Assembly (NCBI RefSeq): GCF_028009165.1
Contig: NC_079246.1
Span: 1,612,001 to 1,676,000 of the forward strand
DNA: 64,000 bases
Direction of reading: 5' to 3'
DNA from: Akanthomyces muscarius
Taxonomy: Eukaryota; Ascomycota; Sordariomycetes; Hypocreales; Cordycipitaceae
Shown here: piece after piece, positions 41,219 through 52,190 of the stretch
How positions within the stretch are numbered: position 1 is the first letter of the stretch
How the letters are laid out: each line of letters starts with the position of its first letter
Notes under the pieces: model-generated
Databases searched by the model: none
What the model was told of the DNA's origin: nothing
Seen by the model: only the letters and a program-made list of their open reading frames with translations
Translations under genes and position numbers: made by a program

Positions 41219-43389
41219 GGTCGGCAGATTGCTGTCGCGAGTTTTTCGATGTTGGGGAATTTGCTCTGTCGTAGATTGACGGAACGCAAGGCGCCGCACG
41301 AGAGAGAGCCTGCCGGATATTATACAAGCCTACGAAGGTTTTATGTTTTGCGCGGTCGCGCAAGGGTATGGAATCAATAGGACAATGTGTCAGACTGTGC
41401 GGGTGATGAAGCGTGCAGAGACGCGTAGCTATGATGTCGTCGATTTGCTCTGTTGGCCGCTATCTGCTTGAGATCGAGGGAGAGGGCGGGGGACTCCCGC
41501 GATCGAGACCTGTCCGCCCGGATCATCCGCTGACAGATGCCATGATCACTTCCAGCAGCCATGCGGTCATACAACTTATACATCTCATATCATCATTGGC
41601 AGCACCGTCCTCACAAAATCTTGAGTGATTTGGTTTTTCATGCCACAACAGGATGGCACAAGTCCGTCCGGCAACACCCGCCATTCAGACCACCAAAGCT
41701 GGGACAACGCTAACGAGTAGTGCAATCGTGACTTCTGTGGCAGCGCGCCACGTTCGCCAAATAAACCCTCTTTCATGGTTCTGCTGCTACACCAAGTAAG
41801 GCACTGCGGGATGACAGCGCCGCGCCGCCTCGTTCAAAACGACCCTGGAGGGGGGTGCACGCTTGAGCCAGAGAGCCACGCAGGCAAAGGCCATTATTGT
41901 CACTGATGGAGGGAGGACAGGCCTGGGCTGGGGTGGCTGCACCTCTCCTCCTCCACGGGCCATCTTTCGGCGACACTCAGGGCTCAATGACCGGCAATGG
42001 CTTGAAGCGGCTCTGAAAGGGAAAATGAGTAGCGAGGCCACGGAGTTTTGGTCGCAAACTGCGCAGTGGAGGCAAGGAGACAAGGCCAAAAGCCGAACGC
42101 AGGATCGCGGGCGGTGCAGCAGAAAATGGAAAATGCGCTCCCGTGACAGCCTGGATTCTCAGACAATGATACAACACGGACCAGTTGAGGCGAAATTGCA
42201 ACGGGCGTAGCAAAGGTCAAGGTATCCGTCGCACTGCCCGGCCGCGTCGGTTTCTGGCAAATTAACTTCCCGAGTCTGCAGAGGCAGTACTTCATGCCAG
42301 CACGTTACAACCATAAGAGACCCCCCGTCACAGTAGTTCGCTCAGTAGTCAGTCGGGCGCCACGACTCAAAACGCGATTTCTGAGGAGATTTTTGAGACT
42401 CCATCCGGGGCTGTTCCTGCGGGCAAGGCTTTGGCACCACCGGTGGGCAGCCTAACTGCTAGCTAGGTTACATGATATGATATTCCCACGACGGATCGCT
42501 CCCACAAAGGTGGGAGGGGGGGCCGCAGGTGATTCGTCCAAGTCAATCTCGGCCACGCCTGTGTACCGGCATCCCGCGCGGGCGATCTCTGTACCCCTCC
42601 TCCCCTCACTACTTGGCCAGAAGGCCTCGAGTTGAACGAGACAAATGTGGCCGTTGCTTTTCCTGCCCCGATGGAGGTGGGTGGTAGTGGTGTGTGCAAG
42701 CGTCCCCATTACACGATCCCGCGCGCGCTGGCTGGCTGGCTCTTGAAGAAAGAGCTCGCCGGCTACAAATGACAGCGCCAGCTGCAAGCCACGAGGTCAC
42801 TCTTCGGTGTATCTACTAAATTGCAACCAACGCTAGCTGCTTTCAAGGCGAGGTTGCCGCTCCACGCCGAAGGAATCGAGAAACGAACCATTTAGCTTTT
42901 TTTCCATCCCAAATCCAAATCCAAATCCAAATCCAAAAAAAAAAATCTGCAGGGCCCGTTACAGGTGGGAAAATGTTACAAGGGTTTTATGCTCCTCTAC
43001 CCACGCCACAGCGTTGCATCTACAACCCAAGGAAATACAAGTCCCCTTCGCCGGACAGAGCATAGTGCGGCAGAGCTGCAGCAACCCCTCTTCTACAAAA
43101 CTGCAACCCTCTTTTTTTTCTCCTTCGTTTATTCTTTTTTTTTTGGCCCCCGAACCCCTAGTCGCCAAGTGCCCTTTTGATCTGTCACTGCCTGGTGCCT
43201 GGTGGCTTTTGAAGGAATGCTTGATGGGCTAGTGCACGTGTAGGTGCCGGAGCGAGGGGCCAGAATCCCATGTCGGGTCTTCGGACCTAATATCAAGTTG
43301 GCCGAACCTGAACGTGGGGGCAATTATCCATTTCGTACAATTTACGTTTTTCTCTCTAATCAGTGCGCTGTACTGCTACCACGTCCAAC

Positions 43390-43716
43390 CTAGACAGCCA
43401 AATCCTCTTCGGCGTCTGGAAGGGTAAAGATGTCGCTCCCTGCATGTGTCAGTACAACGAGGGGCACATCAACGTTGGAAAGATGCACGTAGCGGACCAT
43501 CAAAGACTGTAAAGCTTCTGCCCAGATCTGCGATGCATACATGGAATTCCTTGCCAAACACGGTTTCAATGGAAGACAGGCAGCGGAGGGTAGTTGCAGG
43601 CAGGTAGTCTGATACCGTTGTGCTTCATCGGTAGCCTTGTGGCATGCAGAGAGCGTGCTTGCATTGACGAAATCACGGCTCTGCCTTTTGGCATTTTCTT
43701 TCTGACGTGCATAAAT
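43390..43716 (-). other. Coding-like open block, possible exon or gene remnant
   Basis: A 108-codon stretch open on the minus strand, ending with TAG at 43390-43392. It lacks an early ATG. The deduced sequence has natural-looking composition and ends with LSNVDVPLVVLTHAGSDIFT followed by an acidic tail. The frame directly upstream (43720-44073) is also open in the same phase, separated only by a TAA at 43717-43719. Could be the last exon of an unrecognised spliced gene, a pseudogene, or chance. No family recognised. Confidence 0.25.
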
Positions 43717-44186
43717 TTACTCCGATTCGTCAAATCTCGAAGCAAGCATCTTCATCCCTCTTGTCCCGGCCGGCACCGACGAGTTTTCCGCCGGCACCGT
43801 ACTTGTTCCAGTGCCAGCACCGGGGGAGCACCACGTGCGTCGAGCAATGCTGTAGACGGTGCCAACCTGAGCAGGTCCATGCAGCCGGCTGAAATATTGC
43901 ATGCATCCTCTAGCTAGCAAGTACGCACAGGTACAGTTTCTCTCGTTGTCGCAATCGCATACCGCGCAAGAAAGGGATCTCGGCCGGCAATACTGATCTG
44001 CACGAGATGCCGGGAGGGGGGCGGGAGATGCACGGCCACGCCCGACGATTTCAGGATGCCCGCCTACGACCATCAGTCGGTGTGTCCTTTCAGAATGTTT
44101 CCGGCATACGGCGAGTTTATTTAGTATGCCGTGTAATCTGTATATTGTGGCACAAGTTCATTGACGGCCATGAGTGCGCACCTCTG

Positions 44187-44209
44187 ACACACACACACAC
44201 ACACACACA
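44187..44209 (+). repeat. (CA)n dinucleotide repeat
   Basis: About eleven to twelve CA units followed by GCACGTGCG, in noncoding DNA. Confidence 0.85.
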
Positions 44210-46234
44210 GCACGTGCGAGAACCTTGACCTCTCACACGAACGCACAATACACCTGTCTGTCCCACATCGCATCCCGATAAACGGGCACCAGATCCAACA
44301 CGCTACAGAGCACAAGAAATCGAACCAGTCGCGAAATTCGGCATAAATACAATCGCGGCCAAGGTATCCATATTCGGCGATGGGATGGTCCGCGGAAGCA
44401 CAAGGCAAACACACACCACTTGCTCTCGCAAGGGCGCGCGCGCACCCATCTTGCTGCAGCAATCACGCCTTTATTAAATTTTAGCTTTCAAGTAGTCCCT
44501 GGCATTAAAATAAAATGCCACAGCATAACCGGTTTTTTTTTTGCACCGGCCGTATAGAGAACATTAGCGAGACGCCCGTACGGCGGACCGGTGAGAAGCC
44601 CCAGCGACAGCCGTGGGTGGGGGACATACTCAATCTCCTTTTTTTTTCTTGGGTTTCTTGAATTCTATTAGCCATTGTTCTACATTGTCAAATTTCTTTA
44701 GAATTTCTTCTCTCGTGCTTTTCCGCTAGAAAAATCGCAAAAGTTCATTTGCAGTCGGTCGTGCCAGTCTTTGGAGCGAGTTGCTATCCACCAGCACCAC
44801 CAGCGTGGGTAGCGAAGAGAAAAAGGCCCAAGAAGGACGGATTCGGTGCCCGTATTAAACCGGCAACTACCAGTATCTCCGAGCGGGACCGCCGGCCGGC
44901 ATCCAGGGCGCTTCAGGAGCAAAACCACGCCATACTCGGTGACCGATCATGCACCTTGAAGCAGGCGTTGGATCTCTGCGCAACCTGGTTGTCTCTCTGT
45001 GTTCTGCATTACGAGGGTCGGCGGAAAGCTCCTTCTGCGACCCGTACTCGCCGTATCTGTGTGGCGTTGTTCCTTGTCCCGCCGCTATCAACAACAGGAT
45101 TCTTCTTCCTCTTACGGCATGGAATCCATTTAATACTTGCCCGGCACTCCTTTTTTCTATTTCTTTTCCATTTCGGAGGGCCCCTTTTCTGCTAAACCGT
45201 CGCAATGAAAGGGCCAATCTTGTGAAAGAACGACACCGTTGGCTTCGGGGCACTGTGACTTCCGTGGTCCGACTCGGCCGTGTGCGGCTCATCTTTCGGC
45301 CGTCAGTAACCAGCTGATCCTCAGTGGCCCGAAACCATGATCCCTGGCTTGCCCATCCTTGTCAAGCATTTTAGCGTCTGCCCTCTTTCTGGGATCTTTG
45401 CTTCATTTCAATCCATGGACGATGGAAAATATGACATGAAAGCAGCCGGCATTCATAACACTGTTGCAGAGGCGTCTCGTGGGGACTCGTCCGCATGAAT
45501 ACGCATCCCGAAATTATCATCAGATCTTTTTCCCAAGGAGAAAAGATGGCTTGCAGCGACCATGGCCCAAGCTCTGCTACAACCTCCCCTCATGCCTCTT
45601 TTGCCATGCAAGAAAAAAAAAAATGCAATGTGTGCCCAGTAAATGAAAGGGGGGGAGAGGGTCGAGGAAGCATATTGACAAGGATGTCGGGCGCGGGTCC
45701 CCGGGAAGTGAGAACTGTAATTTTGGCCAAGCTTTTTCTTCCACAGCAGGTTCGCCCGAACCCCGATCGCAGGCAACGGCTTTTCTTCGACATGTCGTTA
45801 CGCGCTGTGAACATTTTTCCAAATACAACCCTGCGAGCTGCGTCGACGCCGAACCGCCGAGCAAAGACGCATTCGCTCCTGTTGCGGCGCAGAGAGAGAG
45901 GGCTCATTACACAGTCTATTACTAAAAAAGACTGGAGTTGTGCTGTCCGCTGGGCAAGGCCCATTCCTCTTCCATCGCGGGACCGCACTTGGAGTCGCTA
46001 CTGCAAGCCATGTGGCGGACTTTTGGTTTCTCGTCGCAACAATTGTGTGCACTTGTGAATTTCCCATCGTTTCTAGAGGCCCCTGCTTGTTAGGGGCACT
46101 ACTTTCAATCTAGGGAAGAAGGTGCGGCGACGGACACACACGCCCCTCGTGTTAGCGGCGCCAGTATCCGTGGCTCCCCGTCCATTGACAAGGCGCCAGA
46201 AGGGATCATGTGTGTGTCAAAGAGTGTGCCGGTT

Positions 46235-46257
46235 GGGGGGGGGGGGGGGGGGGGGGG
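46235..46257 (+). repeat. Poly-G run of 23 bases
   Basis: An uninterrupted G homopolymer, rare in fungal DNA and able to form a G-quadruplex; the length may be imprecise because homopolymers sequence poorly. Confidence 0.85.
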
Positions 46258-49200
46258 TGGTGTGCGCGCCGGTGCGGATGCAATATACAACGTAGCAGCC
46301 ATCGCTGGTGGCTTTTTTGTTTTGGGGGACAAAGCATGCACAAATGGTGCGCCTTTTCGGCCAGCCACAGCGCGAAAGCCGAATCCTTTTCTGAAATCCT
46401 GCAGCCCCCAAAGGACCCAGCCAGCTGTGAAAGAGCAACGGAGCACTATAAAAGTAAAAAGAAGCTCTCTCGGCAGTAGTATGCACACGCCCCTCCCCCT
46501 CACTGGGACTCTTGCAGTGCCGGTGCAAGCTAATAAACTAGAAATTGCGACGGGGGGGCCAGATGCAGAGTTGGCAGCTTTGCGATATCCGAAGTGGTGG
46601 TGTCGAAAAGGCAGAATTGCAACCCAGTGTTCCAACCGCCCCCCTTGTTAGTAACATTGTACGGAGTGCATAATGCTTGTTTAGTGCGCAGTGCATGATG
46701 AGGCTCTTTGCAGATGTCGTGACCGCAGACGTCGTGACTGCATGCGCACCGGCGCTCAAAAACAGGCGATGAGGCGGAAAAGGCGGGCGAAGAATCGCGG
46801 TAGGCGTGAGATTTGTGTGAGAACTGAATCTGCTCGTGATTTTCCAAGCCTCGGAGTGGCGATGGCCGCCGCCCCCCCAAATGAACGAACGGCGGGGAGA
46901 AGGAGGAGGGGGCGCACTGAGCCAGCCCAGCCCACGCGGGCGTTCCCACCTGGGTTGGCCCCCCGAGATGTTGTTTTGATTTGCATCAGGGCTTGTCCTC
47001 TGGCTCATGCGTGGCTGTTGCGCTGGCTGCGCTGCATCTAGACTATTTGCGACGCCGTTTGTTGCCGAGCAAGGCGAGAGCGAACCCGACGGCGTATCGC
47101 CCGTTGTTCGCTTGATGCACCAGGAACCAGGGTACGGAACGCACGATGCTGGGACGCAGCCACTGACACGTACACTATCCGAGCTGTGTGTGCGCGGGCG
47201 CGCGCGCGCGAAGGAACTTGCCGTGATATCTCGCGCGCCCATCGGGTTCCTTGCGAAGAGCGCCAGGGCAGAAACTAAAGTAGGCCGTAGGCCAAAGGAT
47301 GCTAGTCCTTCGGTATCCCGCTGGTGGTGGGCTTTTTCCTTCTCTGGCGGCGGCCTAGCTGTTTCGTTTGGTGACGTGGTTTCCAAACGTGGGCAGGGGA
47401 CGAATGAAGTCTCACTTCTCTTCGTGGTCGTCGAGACTGCTGGAAAAAAGGCTGCCAAAAGGGAAGAAAATCGTCATCTGTTCAGTCAAAGGCGAGGCTA
47501 GGCTTGTTGCTTGCCGAAACTTTGCGTTGCAAAACGGGCGGCGCAGAACGAGCTGAGGTTGGGTGATGGTGTGCTCGCCGTGCGAGCGCAGTGGGCCCTG
47601 CACAGCGCTGAAAGACTGCCGGGTGCAGACCTAGGGAGTAGGTATCTCTCTCTACCTTGCGAAGTAGGTCATTTCTATACGTAACCGGGCAAAAAGAGGC
47701 TTGGGTGGATGAAAGGATGGACGGCAGCCTGCAGGAAGCGGTTCGTCCATCGCCAGCTTTTGGCGGCCTTGTGCAACGCCGCGCGCCGAAGCAGTACCAA
47801 GATTGTGTTTGCAGGGACTGCTCTCTCGCATCGACTGCCAATCTGTTTGCCAAATGTGCTTTCCTTCCGGTCCGAATTTCCTACTGATATCCAGAAGCGC
47901 ATCTACGAACCCTTCTGCTAATTCAACGTCTCTGGCACGGTAGCATCGCACCCTGAAGCTAGGGCTGCGAGTTCGAACTGTCCCCCCGCCCACACTTCTT
48001 CGGTCAGCCTTCCGAGTTTGTTCTACTCGATGGCCTAGCCAAGCCTGTTTCAAGTAGACGAGCCATCTGGACTTGCAGCTATACAGCCAGTGTATTATCG
48101 TTCACTTCTCTTTACTCTATTTCAAATCAAACCTCTCTCCTGGACTCTCCAACTTACCTACACACGAGTGGACTCTGGCGTGACCTCTGGGCTCTCGCCC
48201 CCGTGGCCCCAATACCGGTGACTGCTCGATTTGGGGGCTTTTTGCTCCATCGTTTTGGTGGCGCTGCGGTGGGCATTGAGGGGCCACGGCAGTCCGGACT
48301 CACATTAAACGATCCCAGCCTCGGGATGGCTTTTGCACGGCCACGGCAGAATCGGTGACATTGGAGACTTTATTCCTGTGGCAGTACCAGTACGCCGTAG
48401 GTCGCAAGACGACGGAGCCCTGATTCGCAAATGGCGTGCTTGCGTGGCAGTCGTCCGTCTCGCGAGTCTTTATTCGCAACTTTGTTCATCGCCGTTCGGA
48501 TATAGAAAAGTAATGGTCCAACGTGTGTTTTCTCGGCAAGATTGTGCCATCAGGCCCAAGGCATGGACAATGACGTACCGGGCTGGCCTGCTGGCCAAGC
48601 AATTCCGCCGACGTGGCGTTTACCGCATCGCGAAGCCCAGCCATCGCAGACAACCAGAAAAAAAAAGCAGCCATAAACTATGAGAATCGGCGCTGCGTTG
48701 ATCAAAGCTTGGCATTTTTCTTGAGCCAGGATTCGATACCATGACAAAGAACGATGCTGTCATTGCAAAGGTGAACCCGTGGTGATTTGTCAAGCCGCCA
48801 TTTGTTGCCAATGTTAAACCCATCAGATCCATAACTCAAGTATTTTGCTCACGAGTTGTTCCCTCCTCTTTTTACACCAAAATCCGTCGACTTTCCCAAA
48901 GAGGAATCTCGTTATTGCTTGGAGGCGGATAGGCTGTCCGAGCACCTCAAGCTCCCCGAGGCAGCTACGCACACCCTCTCTCCTCCACTTGTCGTGGGAG
49001 ATAGGTCAACGACCGATGCGCGGCGTGGGCGAGGCTCAGATACCACCAGCCTTTGACATGGCGAGAAGCGAACCGGGAGTAAGAATCACAAGGCGAGATG
49101 GGCTGTGCGCAATGCCATAGTTTGTCCGGTTGCACCATCAGCGTTGCATTCGCCTCGCCTTTTGTTTTTCAGTTTCCCAGCTGACCTTTCGCTGTGGATT

Positions 49201-50958
49201 GCACGACGCGAGACACGGAAGAATAGGTCAACTGAATTCCCCCGCGTCTCCTCTTTTTCCTTCTAGCGTCAGCAGCAGATTCTTATCTTTGTTTTCCCCT
49301 TTTTTTTTTTTGTTTCCGTTATCATCAGTTGTGTATGCCCAGTTTTTTCCACCGTAGAACAGAACAAAGTGCCACGGTTGGGGCGATCGTCACAGCCTAG
49401 CTGAGGAATGCATGTGTCTGTGTGCCCGTGGTCTCTCGCCTTTCATAGCCTAAAAGGAGAGTTTGAAGGGTTTCCGGCATCGCTCAAGCACCCATGCCCC
49501 CATCGCATGTAACGCTGTTATGAGCAGGGGTCTCGGAACTGTCCCTCGCTGTGTGTGCCCTGCCGGCTTGGAATCATAACCCAGCTGAGGCGGACGTCAT
49601 GAGCCCGCCTCATCCGTTTGGTTGTCCTCGAGCTCTCCCAGGCGTTTAGACCACCACAATGGGACATGAAAAGCGAGAACACGGGACAGTCGGATGCTGT
49701 TTTCTTCTTATTCTTCTAGAGTCAATTTACCCCATCTCAGTTTTCGTTGTTTCGTTGTAGTCTCGTGTCCGTGTTCTGCGCCATCGCATACACACACCCT
49801 CGTTTGCCTGTCCTCTTGCTGCCTGGATGCCTGGGTACTAGGGACCCAGAACGCCTACACCCGCCGCCGCCTCTTACGATGGTGGCATGATGTAAATCTC
49901 CAGCCCTGCTACTGTTGAAACATAAAAAAGAAGAAAATAGACGAACAAAAATAAAATGGCTGCAGACAAGATACAAGACATTGTTAGCCTTGTTCCCCGA
50001 GAAAGATGGATGGGGGCTCGTTTGGAGTGGAACCGGCCGGCGTCTTTGCCCAGCAGCGTCACCACCACCGAAGACTGGCGGACCACACACAAATGTTCGT
50101 TCAGCCCACCCGTTTCGGCCGGTGGGTGCGGCCCACCATTTTGGCCCAAGTACCCCCGTACCTCGCCCAGACATGCTATTTACAGAAGCAGCAGCAGCAG
50201 CAGCCGGCGGGACGCTCTGTGGCTCTCAGCCCAGGGCGGCCGCTGATCTCTGTCTCTCGTCACGGTGCGACCCTGCCACCATCAACCCTGCCATGTCTCT
50301 GGCCCCCCCTCCCACACCTTTTTCGCAGGTAGCTCCGTCGATCAGGCATTCTCGGCACCACCATCTCGGACTATGCTCTTCTGAGCAAACGACACCACCA
50401 CCTGCCACAGTGTCCAGGTATCCTCACCACAATTTCACGCTGCGAACGGGGCCGATGAAGTTGCGCTCATAGTGACATTTGTCAAAACTGCTAGTCTATC
50501 TATCGGATGCAAGCAAGAGACGCTCCGAAAAATTGGAAAGAAGAGAATAGATCAACGTTCGAGATCCATAAAGTACAAAAAGGTAGCTTCGCACATGAAA
50601 GCAAAATATATAGAATCCAAAGAATATATCCTCATCGTCAAAAACAAAAACAAACTCGCCATGCCAGATATTGTTGGAAAAAAATAGATATCAAAACCGC
50701 CTAGTCATTCCCGGTGACCGAGTTCTACCAAATAAACGCCTAGTGTATCCAATGTCTTTTGTAACCCAAAACCGGTTTGCTTTGTATAGGGAGTCCATGA
50801 AGGGCTGTAATGCTGTCCGCCTCAGAAATGTCGAGTGTGAGAGAAGGGTAAAAGTCGTAAACGGAGCAGAGAAGGAGGCGGAAGCAAGGAATATGGACAG
50901 ATGCCCTCAGTGATGACCCCCTAGCAAGTAAAGTATACAGACTCGTAGAGAAAGTCAT

Positions 50959-52055
50959 TTACTGGGAGAGTGGACCCATCATGCCGGGCGAACCGGGCAT
51001 GGAAAGCGGTGTGGTCGGGTAGTCGAAGCCATTGTCGGAGCAGGCCGCAGACTCAAACGAGTGAGACAGAGGAGGCGTCTGAACTCGGAATCAGTATTTT
51101 GCATTGGCATTGCTGGGGGTGTGGCAAGCCCGCCTTCTTCAAGGGAAGATGGGCTGCTGTCTCGGCAGACTCACGTTGGGAGCATTGGGAGAGGCGCCGT
51201 AGTGGCTCATGTCCAGAGCCGAGGGGCCAAACGAGTAGTTGAAGTAGCTGCCGAGGCCGTCGTCGCCCGAGAAGCTCTCGCGCTTGAAGGGGTCGGTGAA
51301 GTGCGTGGCGGCGGGCATGACGCCGGGGAGCGACGAGGTCATGTAGTTGCCAGTAGAGTAGGGCTCGCCGGCGCTGATGGGAGGGTACGGCGCAGCAGCT
51401 CCGTAGGGCTGGAGAAGCAGGTCATCGGGGTAGGTGGTATATGAGGAGAACATGGGCGGCGAGGGGCCACGCTCGCGGTCGTCAAAGGAGCCGGCAAAGA
51501 CAAAGTCGTCGGAGCCGTCGAGCGAGGGCGAGTACTGGTGGACGGGTTTCGTGGGGATGGAGATGGAGGCGGTCGTGGTGGCCTTGGTGGCCTTGGGCGA
51601 CTTGCTGGTGGATGTGCGCTTGGTGACCTTGTGCGAGGTGCTCGAGGTGCTCGAGGGGCTGGTGACCGAAGTCTTGTCAGTCTCGCCGTCGTCGGACGAG
51701 CCAGCACGGCGCTCGAGGTCTTCCAGGCGGCGCTTGAGCTTCTTGCCTGTGAGGGAAAATGTTAGTGGTGCTGCGACTATGACAGGGTCACGCGTGCGTC
51801 AAGAGGCCAGGCAGGTCGAGCTGCTGAGGGGCGGACCTGTTGCGGTTGGCACGTACGGTAGTTGCGCTGAGCAATGCGGTTCTGGATTCTGCGGCGCTCG
51901 GCCAAGTCGGAGATCTTGGTCCAGTCCTCGTCAGGCAGAGCGGAGGAGCTAAAGGCACTGCTGGTTCCATGGGTAGAGTATTGTCTAGGAGCGGCCTGCT
52001 GCTGGGGCACAGCGTACATGTACGCTTGTTGTTGAGGCATGGCGTAGACAGACAT
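50959..52055 (-). CDS. bZIP transcription factor (Yap/Pap1-like basic region)
   Basis: Nuclear DNA-binding regulator. Three exons: 52055..51857, 51746..51175 and 51078..50959; introns of 110 nt (GTACGT...ACAG) and 96 nt (GTGAGT, ACTGAT branch, TCAG). The product is 296 residues. The Gln-rich N-terminus (1-35) leads to the basic region (E53-R67: ERRRIQNRIAQRNYR) with the N59-x7-R67 spacing and the NRxAQR form seen in Yap/Pap1-type factors. The leucine region is very short (L70, L74, L77) before GSSDDGETD breaks it. Then follow a Ser/Thr/Lys stretch, a Tyr/Pro/Gly-rich segment, and a last exon beginning TPPLSHSFE and containing TPLSMPGSPGMMG. Exon 1 is joined inside the basic region. A TATAAAG box lies at 52184-52190. 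The gene stands alone in over 20 kb. The target is unknown; developmental or metabolic control is inference. Confidence 0.9.
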
Positions 52056-52183
52056 GTTGTGTATGTGTAAAGGTGGTTGTGGGAGAGAGAGAGAGAGAGT
52101 TGAGAAAGAGCTGTAGTACTTTGGCGGGAATGTGTGCCAAGAGTAAAACAAGTGAGAGTAGAAAGATGAGGGGAGACTGTTGT

Positions 52184-52190
52184 CTTTATA
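52184..52190 (-). promoter_or_regulatory. TATA box of the bZIP gene
   Basis: TATAAAG on the minus strand, about 130 nt upstream of the ATG at 52055; a (GA)n run (52086-52103 on the plus strand) lies in the predicted leader. Confidence 0.45.

Larger units (their letters stand above)
41219..50958. other. 9.7-kb gene-poor region
   Basis: No gene I can support. Contents noted: a five-copy AAATCC run with adjoining poly-A (about 42909-42946), a (CA)n tract (44187-44209), a 23-G run (46235-46257), several poly-T/poly-A tracts, one TACTGGTAC (minus strand at 48384), and a coding-like minus-strand block at 43390-43716. Base composition is near-balanced, not the AT-rich pattern left by repeat-induced mutation, and no transposon proteins are visible. 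Confidence 0.45.

Noticed and set aside
43720..44073. 118-codon minus-strand frame as an independent gene
   Set aside because: On its own it is Gly/Ser/Ala/Arg-rich without features; kept only in connection with the block at 43390-43716.
46538..47458. 306-codon minus-strand open frame
   Set aside because: Low-complexity, His/Pro/Ser/Thr-rich with no domain, signal or intron evidence; overlapping open frames on the other strand suggest a stop-poor GC-rich stretch.
48690..48790. Possible tRNA near a TATCGAATCC string
   Set aside because: T-loop has an insertion and no A box or cloverleaf could be drawn.
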